Shown here: piece after piece, positions 57,096 through 64,000 of the stretch
Numbering within the stretch: position 1 is the stretch's first letter
Layout of the letters: each line of letters starts with the position of its first letter
Notes under the pieces: model-generated
The model's database searches: none
The model's input: only the letters and a program-made list of their open reading frames with translations
Told to the model about the DNA's origin: nothing
DNA from: Meiothermus sp. CFH 77666
Lineage (GTDB): Bacteria > Deinococcota > Deinococci > Deinococcales > Thermaceae
Length of the DNA stretch: 64,000 bases
Direction: 5' to 3'
Assembly: GCF_017497985.1 (NCBI RefSeq)
Contig: NZ_JAGDFV010000001.1
Location: 286,855-350,854, forward strand
Made by a program: the position numbers and the translations under genes

Positions 57096-60000
57096 TCAAA
57101 ACGGCACCACCGGCCCCTGGTCTGTCCCCTTTTGATTTCTAAAGTTGCCATCGGCGGGTTTCCCAAAGCCCAGTAGCATCTCGCGGTCGGGAATCAGGCG
57201 GGCCTCGAGCCAGTCGAGGTTCTGGAGCACCGGCAGGGCCTCCTCGGCGGCCTTGACCTCGCGGGCCTCCACCAGGGCCCAGCCGCCCGGCCCCCGCACC
57301 TTGAGCTGGACGGGCAAAATACCGGGGTATTCATCGAGCCGGCTGCGCAGATCCAGCAGCTTTTCATCGTCCATCAGGGCCATATCGAGCTCGAGCTCCA
57401 GCACCTTGGGCATCCCCTCGAGTTCGTTGTACGGGAATACATCCTGCGCCACCACCCGCAAGCTCTCGCCCTCGCCGTCCGGCTCCACCTCCACCACTAC
57501 TAAAACAGCGGCATCCTCGGCGATGCGCGGTGAAATTTTGTCGTAGGACTTGCCAAACCCCACCACTTCCACCGCGCCCGTCTCATCCCCCAGCGTAAAG
57601 CGCACCAGCATCCCGCCCGACTTGGTGGGCTTGCGAACAATCCCTTCTACCATCCCGGCCAGCAAAAGTCGCGCACGGTTGCGGCTGCCTTTGAGTTCGG
57701 CAAAGGCCTGGGGCAGATCCTCCACCGTACAGGTAGCCGCCTCGCGCAAGCCTCTGTAGCGGGAAAGCGGATGACCGGTTACGTAAATGCCCAGGGCCTC
57801 TTTTTCCATGCGCAGCTCGGTAATGGCATCCAGTAAGGGTTTTTTTGGAATAACAGGTTCCTGGGACTCGCCAAAGAGGCCCACCATCCCCGACTCAGCC
57901 CGCTCCCGCTCGGCCTGGGCCCACTTAAGCAGGTCGTCCAGGGCCGCCAGCATGGGCCCTCTGGGGCCAAAAGCATCAAAGGCCCCCGCCTTGATCAGCG
58001 ACTCCACCACGCGCTTGTTGGCCACGCTGGCATCCACCCGCCGCAGAAAGTCAGGCAACGACCTGAACTTCCCACCCCGTTCCCGCTCGGCCAGAATCTG
58101 CTCGGTAGGGTGCTCACCCACGTTCTTGACCGCCGACAGACCAAACAGCACGCTTTTTTCCAGCGCCCGGAAGCTGAAGCCCGACTGGTTGATATCCGGC
58201 GGCAACACCTCGACCCCCACCGCCCGCGCCGCCCGGATGTACTCGGCCACCTTATCGGAGTCGCCGCGTTCAACCGTCAGCACGGCAGCAAAGAACTCCA
58301 CCGGGAAGTGGGCTTTTACATAAGCGGTCTGGTAGGTCAGAATGGCGTACGCCGCCGAGTGCGACTTGTTGAAGCCGTAGTTGGCGAAGGCCTCGAGCAA
58401 GTCAAATAGCCGGTCGGCCTCGTCCTCCGGTATGCCCTTCTCTGCTGCGCCTTTCTTGAACTGGGCGCGGTGCTTGACCATCTCCTCCATCTTCTTCTTG
58501 CCCATGGCCCGCCGCAGCAGGTCGGCCTCGCCCAGGCTGTAGCCGGCCGCCACCGTGGCAATCTGCATAATCTGCTCCTGGTAGACCGGAATGCCATAGG
58601 TCTCTTCCAGGATCGGCCGAATGTACTTTTCGGCGTTGGGAAACTGCGGGTACTCCACCGGCTCGCGCCCGTGATGGCGGCGGATGTAGGTGGGAATGTT
58701 CTCCATGGGGCCGGGCCGGTAGAGCGCGCCCAGCGCGATGATGTCCTGAATGCGGCGCGGCTTTAATCCCCGCACGGCGCTGGTCATGCCCGCCGAGTCG
58801 AGCTGGAAAATCCCCTTGGTCTCGCCACGCCCCAGCAGTTCAAAGGTTGCAGCATCGTCCATCGGGATGCGGTCGAAATCAATCTCTACCCCCTTGGATT
58901 CCTTAACGATGCGCTTGCATTCGTCCAGAAATGAGAGGGTGCGCAGGCCCAGGAAGTCCATCTTCAAGAAGCCCAGAGCCTCCACCGAGCCCATGTCGTA
59001 CTGCGTGACCTTGGCGCCGGTGTCGCCCGCCCGCATCAGCGGGATGTAGTCTTGCAGGGGCACGTCGGAGATGACCACGCCGGCTGCGTGTACAGAGGAC
59101 TGGCGGTTCAGGCCCTCGAGCTTCTGTGCTACCTCCAGCACCCGCTTTACCAGCGGGTCTTTCTCCATTTCGGCCCGAAGGTCGGGGATGGTCTCGATGG
59201 CTTTTTCCAGTGGGGTAGGCTTGCCGAACACCACCGGGATCAGCTTGGCCAGTTCATCGGCCTTTTTGACCGGCAGCCCAAAGACCCGCGCCGCATCCTT
59301 GATGGCCGCCTTGGAGGCCAGGGTGCCAAAGGTGCCGATCTGGGCCACCATCTCGTCGCCGTAGCGCTGGCGCACGTACTCGATCACCTCCCCCCGGCGG
59401 ACATCGGAAAAGTCGGTGTCAATATCGGGCATGGAGACCCGCGCCGGGTTCAAAAAGCGCTCAAAAAGCAGGTTGTATTCCAGGGGGTCAATGTTGGTAA
59501 TGCGGGTGGCATAGGTCACCAGCGAGCCTGCTGCCGAGCCCCGGCCTGGCCCTACCGAGATGCCGTTGTCCTTGGCCCAGTTGATGAAATCGCTCACAAT
59601 CAGCAGGTAGCCCGGAAAGCCCATCCGCTCCACCACGGTGAGTTCGTAAACCGCACGGGACAGAATGGCCCAGCCGTCCCAGACCATCCCTTCCCGCAGC
59701 TCGGGCAGGTGGGCCCGGGTGGCCTCGAGGTCGGGTATCTGCGCCAGTTCCCGTGCCAGCACATCTCCGTCGCCGTGGGGCACCGGACGACCTATTTTTC
59801 GCAAGAACTCGCGGTAGAGCTCGGGGGTCACCCGGCCCGGATAGCGCTTGAGCAGCCCGGTAAAGGTCAGTTCCCGAAAGTACGTCACCTCGGTACGTCC
59901 CTCGGGCAGTGGATACTTGGGAATGCGATACTGCACTTTCCTGGGCACCAGCTCCACGTTGCACATCCGCCCGATATTCACCGAGTTGTCGAAAAGTTCG

Positions 60001-60872
60001 TCCATCCGGCTGCCCCAGAGCTCTTTTTCGTCTTCAAAGGTCTGAACCATCTCCTGGGGGCTTTTGACATAAAACTCGTCGCAGGGGAACTTCCAGCGGT
60101 TGGGGTCGTCCCAGGTGGCCTTGGACTGCACCGCCAGCACCACCGCGTGGGCCTCGGCGTCCTCTTTGCGGACGTAGTGCCCGTCGTTGGTGGCCACAAT
60201 CCCCAGGCCGTACTTATCGGCAAACTCCTTAAGTACCCGGTTCACCTTGTGCTGCTCGGGCAGGCCGTGGTCTTGAATCTCGATGAAGTAGCGCTCGGGG
60301 CCAAATATCGAGAGGTATTCCTGCAGGCGCTTTTCCGCGTCCTCGTGGCGCTCCTGCAAAATAAACTGTGGAATTTCGGCCCCCAAACAGCCCGAAAGGG
60401 CGATGATGCCCGCGTTATGCTCGCGCAGAATCTCGCGGTCTATGCGGGGTTTACCGTAGAAACCCTCGAGGTAGGCCCGGCTGGCCAGCCGGGAGAGGTT
60501 CTGGTAGCCCTCCATGTTCTGGGCCAGCAGCGTGAGATGAAAATAACCCCCATCCAGCCCCTTCCCCTGCTTGCGGTCAAAGCGAGACTCGGCGGCCACA
60601 TAGGCCTCGTAGCCGATGATGGGCTTGACGCCCATCTCGGTGGCGTACTTGTAAAACTGCACCGCTCCGAACAGGTTGCCGTGGTCGGTCATGGCCAGCA
60701 TGGGCTCCTCGGGCGAGGTCTGCTTGACCCACTTGAGCAGGTCTTTGAGCCGGGCCGCCCCATCCAGCAGGCTGAACTGGGTGTGCTGGTGCAGGTGGGC
60801 AAACTTACAAACCGGGCAGTTATCGGGGGTGTGGACTTTGCGATTTTCAAATGGATTGAGATCCGTGGCCAT
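57096..60872 (-). CDS. dnaE: DNA polymerase III alpha subunit
   Basis: A 1258-residue replicative polymerase. PHP domain: FAHLHQHTQFSLLDGAARL; the polymerase core has GPGRGSAAGSLVTYATRI and the catalytic aspartates in VSMPDIDTDFSDVRRGEVIE (about residue 480); PEDEADRLFDLLEAFANYGF and FNKSHSAAYAILTYQTAYVK follow, then an OB fold (KSGGMLVRFTLGDETGAVEV) and a C-terminal tail. No intein. I chose the ATG at 60872, after TATGCT 9 bases upstream; an in-frame extension to 60992 would run into the divergent promoter. Residues 15-25 contain CPVC just before the PHP start. Confidence 0.97.
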   Translation of the reverse strand: MATDLNPFENRKVHTPDNCPVCKFAHLHQHTQFSLLDGAARLKDLLKWVKQTSPEEPMLAMTDHGNLFGAVQFYKYATEMGVKPIIGYEAYVAAESRFDRKQGKGLDGGYFHLTLLAQNMEGYQNLSRLASRAYLEGFYGKPRIDREILREHNAGIIALSGCLGAEIPQFILQERHEDAEKRLQEYLSIFGPERYFIEIQDHGLPEQHKVNRVLKEFADKYGLGIVATNDGHYVRKEDAEAHAVVLAVQSKATWDDPNRWKFPCDEFYVKSPQEMVQTFEDEKELWGSRMDELFDNSVNIGRMCNVELVPRKVQYRIPKYPLPEGRTEVTYFRELTFTGLLKRYPGRVTPELYREFLRKIGRPVPHGDGDVLARELAQIPDLEATRAHLPELREGMVWDGWAILSRAVYELTVVERMGFPGYLLIVSDFINWAKDNGISVGPGRGSAAGSLVTYATRITNIDPLEYNLLFERFLNPARVSMPDIDTDFSDVRRGEVIEYVRQRYGDEMVAQIGTFGTLASKAAIKDAARVFGLPVKKADELAKLIPVVFGKPTPLEKAIETIPDLRAEMEKDPLVKRVLEVAQKLEGLNRQSSVHAAGVVISDVPLQDYIPLMRAGDTGAKVTQYDMGSVEALGFLKMDFLGLRTLSFLDECKRIVKESKGVEIDFDRIPMDDAATFELLGRGETKGIFQLDSAGMTSAVRGLKPRRIQDIIALGALYRPGPMENIPTYIRRHHGREPVEYPQFPNAEKYIRPILEETYGIPVYQEQIMQIATVAAGYSLGEADLLRRAMGKKKMEEMVKHRAQFKKGAAEKGIPEDEADRLFDLLEAFANYGFNKSHSAAYAILTYQTAYVKAHFPVEFFAAVLTVERGDSDKVAEYIRAARAVGVEVLPPDINQSGFSFRALEKSVLFGLSAVKNVGEHPTEQILAERERGGKFRSLPDFLRRVDASVANKRVVESLIKAGAFDAFGPRGPMLAALDDLLKWAQAERERAESGMVGLFGESQEPVIPKKPLLDAITELRMEKEALGIYVTGHPLSRYRGLREAATCTVEDLPQAFAELKGSRNRARLLLAGMVEGIVRKPTKSGGMLVRFTLGDETGAVEVVGFGKSYDKISPRIAEDAAVLVVVEVEPDGEGESLRVVAQDVFPYNELEGMPKVLELELDMALMDDEKLLDLRSRLDEYPGILPVQLKVRGPGGWALVEAREVKAAEEALPVLQNLDWLEARLIPDREMLLGFGKPADGNFRNQKGTDQGPVVPF

Positions 60873-60996
60873 TATGGACAAAGCATAACGCAAAACCATC
60901 GGTATCCCTATGGCCCTCCAGCAAAGGCGGTTTCCCTGTAAGGCGGAGCCACATCTGACCGAAGATAGCGCTTGCCAAGCTGGTAAACTCAACCCG

Positions 60997-62277
60997 GTGA
61001 ACCCCGCCAGACCCTCTACGGCCCCCTGGGCCTATGCACTGGGGGAGTTTGGGTTGGCTTTGCCGACCCATGCAGTGGGCAGTTTTCTGGTTTTTTTCTA
61101 CACCGACCAGCTCGGTCTGGCTGCGTCCTGGGTTGCCCTGGCCCGCAGCATCAATGCGGTCTGGGACACCCTCAACGACCCCCTGTTTGGCTATCTGTCC
61201 GACCGTACCCAGCATGCCAGAGGGCGACGCTGGCCCTGGCTGCGGTTTGGCCTGCCGCTGTATGTGCTGTGTAGCCTGCCCTTGTGGTGGGTGCCGGCAG
61301 GGCTTCAGGGCCTGGGGCTGTTTATCTACTTCCTGATTTTTCTGTTGGTGTTTGAAGCCCTGGCTTCGCTGGTGTATCTCAACTTCAACGCGCTTTTTCC
61401 AGCACTTTATCCCGAAGAAGATACCCGGGTGCGGGCCAATGCACTACGGCGGGCAGCAAGTTTGCTGGGACTGCTGATGGTAACTTCATTGAGTCCGCTG
61501 CTGTATACCCGGCTTGGATTTGGCGGCATGAGCCTGATCTGGGCCGGGTTGGCCGGGCTCAGTCTGTGGCGTTTTTTCTCCAACCTGCGCGAACCCGGAT
61601 GGGCACCCCCCTCTGCTTTTGCGGGTTTCTGGGCCAATCTGCTGGATACCCTTAAAAACCCGGATTTTCGGCTGATGTTGGCGGCGGTTGCACTGACCCA
61701 GACCGCTTTGGGGCTCTTGATGCTGGGCTTTCCCTTTTTTGCCAGGTATGCCCTCGAGCTACCCGGCGCACAAACAGGGGTGATTTTTGGAGCGGTATTT
61801 GGAGTTGCCCTGGTGTGTGCGTTCGTGTGGTCTGCAATCACCCGGAGGCTTGGCGCCAAGCAAGGCTGGCGATTGGCCATGGGGGTATTTGTGCTTGCCC
61901 TGTTGCCCCTGTGGCTGGTAGACAGCCTGACCTGGGTACTGATCCTGGCCCTTCCGCTGGGTTTTGCAGTGAGTGGGGTAGTGGTTTTGCAAGATGTGGT
62001 ACTGGCTCAGGTAATTGATCAAGATGCCGACCAAACCGGTCTGCGACGTGAAGGGGCGTTCTACGGCACGGCGGCTGTACTGGTGCGCCTCTCGGGGGTG
62101 ATACAGAACCTCATGCTGGCCTCCCTGACCCCTCTGTTTGGCTATGTGAGCGGAGACCAACCCGGCCCTGTGCCAGAAACCGCCTTCCGCTTCCTGATGG
62201 CCGGGCCGCCGGTGCTGGCCATGCTGCTGTCGGCACTGGTGGTGGGGTATATCCAGCCTCGGCGTCTCACAAAATGA
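60997..62277 (+). CDS. GPH/MFS-family sugar:cation symporter
   Basis: A 426-residue protein with about 12 membrane helices. AYALGEFGLALPTHAVGSFL, FFYTDQLGLAASWVALARSI, NAVWDTLNDPLFGYLSDRTQ and the RRWPWLRFGLPLYVLCSLPL loop are typical of the glycoside-pentoside-hexuronide group (MelB-like); the Asp in WDTLNDP is a cation-site residue. The substrate is unknown. I chose the GTG at 60997 because TAAACT (60984-60989) is seven bases before it. It is divergent from dnaE. Confidence 0.88.
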   Translation: MNPARPSTAPWAYALGEFGLALPTHAVGSFLVFFYTDQLGLAASWVALARSINAVWDTLNDPLFGYLSDRTQHARGRRWPWLRFGLPLYVLCSLPLWWVPAGLQGLGLFIYFLIFLLVFEALASLVYLNFNALFPALYPEEDTRVRANALRRAASLLGLLMVTSLSPLLYTRLGFGGMSLIWAGLAGLSLWRFFSNLREPGWAPPSAFAGFWANLLDTLKNPDFRLMLAAVALTQTALGLLMLGFPFFARYALELPGAQTGVIFGAVFGVALVCAFVWSAITRRLGAKQGWRLAMGVFVLALLPLWLVDSLTWVLILALPLGFAVSGVVVLQDVVLAQVIDQDADQTGLRREGAFYGTAAVLVRLSGVIQNLMLASLTPLFGYVSGDQPGPVPETAFRFLMAGPPVLAMLLSALVVGYIQPRRLTK

Positions 62278-62443
62278 TGCGAGAGAAAGCAGGTGTCAAG
62301 GCAGGGCATTCTGTGCGAGATTAGCCGTAACCAACATGAATTAGTCGGAATACCATACCCCCACAACTGGTGAACAAAACGCAATAAACACAAAACAAGG
62401 TGTTATGCAAGGGTAGTGTAACTCAAAGCGTATCATCAATACC
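62278..62443. other. intergenic region at the start of the lower-GC tail
   Basis: No gene or RNA recognised. Base composition drops noticeably compared with the sequence to the left. Confidence 0.35.
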
Positions 62444-62701
62444 CTACACGGCGGTTTCCCTGCGTCGGGTACATAACGACGCATCGTGTAGGTTGTATCG
62501 ATGGAAGTCCCAGCGGTGCTCTACTGAAACCGATTGGCAATCAACACTTTGAGCGCTCTTCACAATAACCGAGTCATCCGGGATTAAGAATCCTTTGTCC
62601 TGAACAGAAGAGTGGCCGCCCATCGAGGCGGCCAGGTCTGTGAAGACCGCGATATTCGCCACTAAATCACCCGGGGTAAGTGGTAAGGTCTTACTATTCA
62701 A
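62444..62701 (-). CDS. possible small ORF, unrecognised
   Basis: An 85-codon frame from a TTG at 62701 that overlaps the stop of the next gene by eight bases. The peptide (LTPGDLVANIAVFTDLAASM and so on) has no recognisable domain, signal or repeat. Only the overlap argues for it; it may be non-coding. Confidence 0.25.
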   Translation of the reverse strand: MNSKTLPLTPGDLVANIAVFTDLAASMGGHSSVQDKGFLIPDDSVIVKSAQSVDCQSVSVEHRWDFHRYNLHDASLCTRRRETAV

Positions 62702-63455
62702 ACTCCGAGACTAAAAAGGGCGGCGGTGGTAGTTTTCCCAAGGCAAGCTCCCTCACCTCAGCCCGCAGGAAAACTTGACCCTCTGCGAAAGCCTCCAGGT
62801 GTAGCAACAGCCCCGTCTCGAGATCTAGTTTCAAGCGATACAAATCTCCTATATGCCAGAGTTCATCCTCCCCTAGACTCGGCGCCCAGACGGTATCAGA
62901 CGAAAGGGTTTCCTCCGGTATCGGGGTGGCTTCCACACTAATAACCGGCCTGTTGAGAAAAAGATCCTCGGTGGGGCTCCCGAAACGGTGGGTAAACAGC
63001 AGGAAAAGGAGAAGAAAATGCTCGCGAGGAAGCGTCCCAAGCTCGAAGGCTTCGTTGTTGATGGGATCACACAGGTATTCACCAAACCCATTCGAGCACC
63101 GTACGGTCTTTGCAAGCGGTTCAACCCTTGTCTTGTTGTACCACATGGTCTTTTTTTGTCCGCCTCTAGCAATCACTCTTTTACCAGATTCCCGTGTTAC
63201 CCTCTGATTTTGGATCTCTTTATTCGTCTCCTCCCTGACCATCCATTCGCCGGGCCTCCACCAAAACTTAAATTCATGCCACAGAGTTCCATACCAGGGT
63301 TCGCGTCTGTGACTATCGTGTTTCTCTAGAACAAGTCCCATCATCGGGTAGTAGAACTCCCACACGCTGGAAAAGTACAGACCGAACGCGAATCGCCATT
63401 CGCTACCCACAATTCTTTGAAACAGACGTTGGGTGGCTTGGTTGCTGTCAATCAT
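62694..63455 (-). CDS. hypothetical protein, unrecognised
   Basis: A 253-residue protein rich in Trp, Phe, Arg and Glu (SEWRFAFGLYFSSVWEFYYP; GTLWHEFKFWWRPGEWMV; NSNEAFELGTLP-like region), then a hydrophobic stretch FLLLFLLFTHRF and an acidic C-terminal half ending in FE. I do not recognise a family. Its codon use is less GC-biased than that of genes to the left, consistent with recent acquisition. No promoter box or Shine-Dalgarno is clear. Confidence 0.55.
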   Translation of the reverse strand: MIDSNQATQRLFQRIVGSEWRFAFGLYFSSVWEFYYPMMGLVLEKHDSHRREPWYGTLWHEFKFWWRPGEWMVREETNKEIQNQRVTRESGKRVIARGGQKKTMWYNKTRVEPLAKTVRCSNGFGEYLCDPINNEAFELGTLPREHFLLLFLLFTHRFGSPTEDLFLNRPVISVEATPIPEETLSSDTVWAPSLGEDELWHIGDLYRLKLDLETGLLLHLEAFAEGQVFLRAEVRELALGKLPPPPFLVSEFE

Positions 63456-63512
63456 TTCAGCAACATCCTACCAGTTAGCTGCGTATACGTTGCGTTTGCC
63501 GGGTACTCATGT

Positions 63513-63929
63513 TTAGTAACACTTGTCATCCCCACAGATTGGTGGATCTGGCTTAGGCGGATCACATTCGATTGACCGGACATTCGACACCCTAGAAAAC
63601 CAGCCTAAACTCCAATAGCCTGGGGTTCGAAAGGTAACCTGGGCCAGCGCTCGGTACGTACCATTAACACAAGGCGCTCTTACCGTAAAATTTGTCCATC
63701 TAACCTTAGTGGTAGTGCTTTTTGAACCGCGTTCAACCGCAATAGTTTGCCATAGAAATCCTTGCCAGCGTTGCAGATAAAGCGAGAGACTGTATGTCGT
63801 AATAGCCCTAAGGTTGTGAGGAGTGCAGTCAATGGTTGCCTTTGCCTTGATCTTTCCTTTTTCGTAATGCGAAGGGTGCGGGTCATCCACCCGACCACCA
63901 CACTTTATATAATCACTGGTGCTAGTCAC
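63513..63929 (-). pseudogene. secreted Cys-containing protein, frame broken near its N-terminus
   Basis: A 138-codon frame from a GTG at 63929: YIKCGGRVDDPHPSHYEKGK, ATIDCTPHNLRAITTYSLSL, FTVRAPCVNGTYRALAQVTF, and a C-terminus CDPPKPDPPICGDDKCY with several Cys. This looks like the mature part of a secreted disulphide protein but has no signal peptide. In the next frame over, running to the window edge, lies a hydrophobic run AYLIIALNLIAAS that looks like a signal peptide. A single-base frameshift near 63925 (or a sequencing error) would join them. No family recognised. Confidence 0.45.
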
Positions 63930-64000
63930 AAAACGATGTCAGCTATACACAGGTCTGGGGAAGCAGCGATGAGGTTCAGGGCGATGATGAGGTAAGCCCA

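Noticed and set aside
59052..60941. 629-codon open frame antisense to dnaE
   Set aside because: Shadow of the dnaE reading frame; no recognisable domain and no promoter or ribosome site.

Overview
The window looks like chromosomal DNA from a thermophilic member of the Deinococcota, most like Meiothermus/Thermus. The grounds are high GC, extreme use of the hexamer CTCGAG, and a TANNNT -10 box only 6-9 nt before many start codons (leaderless transcription). OmpH/Skp and Lpt-like genes point to an outer membrane, and the SecA, DnaE, FtsK and TsaD proteins fit the group. The genus is inferred; no marker was searched.

Layout. 1-8.6 kb: the end of a sugar/nucleoside-type ABC ATPase, a membrane coiled-coil protein, a solute-binding/VWA fusion, a three-gene LptC/LptA-like cluster, a FemAB-type transferase and pheA. 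8.55-11.1 kb: repeat-rich DNA with two inverted copies of a MITE-like element around a small barrel-like protein and two tandem OmpH/Skp genes. 11.1-18.3 kb: ftsK, a subtilisin-like lipoprotease and a membrane VWA protein. 18.4-21.7 kb: tmRNA, a hotdog thioesterase, then aroF and tyrA, preceded by a transcription attenuator whose leader peptide contains the run FFGYFYW. 21.7-34.3 kb: a DUF1648-like protein, two metallophosphoesterases, secA, a secreted protein, tsaD, a MoxR ATPase, an acetamidase/formamidase and a lone molybdopterin-binding subunit. 34.4-41.3 kb: a large SARP/AfsR-type regulator divergent from a run of small and secreted proteins ending in a second subtilisin-like lipoprotease.

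41.3-57.1 kb is one long plus-strand catabolic island. Read together it encodes tryptophan degradation: tryptophan 2,3-dioxygenase, an HGGxW-type kynurenine formamidase, kynureninase, 2-aminobenzoate-CoA ligase, the fused 2-aminobenzoyl-CoA monooxygenase/reductase, and beta-oxidation-type enzymes (SDR, enoyl-CoA hydratase, acyl-CoA dehydrogenase). It also has a RidA-family protein, a MarR regulator and a complete Liv-type ABC importer. An AT-rich upstream region carries two palindromes that may be operators. 57-62.3 kb: dnaE and a divergent GPH/MFS sugar transporter. 62.3-64 kb: a lower-GC tail with unrecognised ORFs, one possibly frameshifted.

The two halves of aromatic metabolism sit in one window: synthesis (pheA, aroF, tyrA, with an attenuator that senses aromatic residues) and breakdown of tryptophan by the CoA-dependent anthranilate route. 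The attenuator and the thermophilic kynurenine/aminobenzoyl-CoA island are the strongest candidates for something undescribed.
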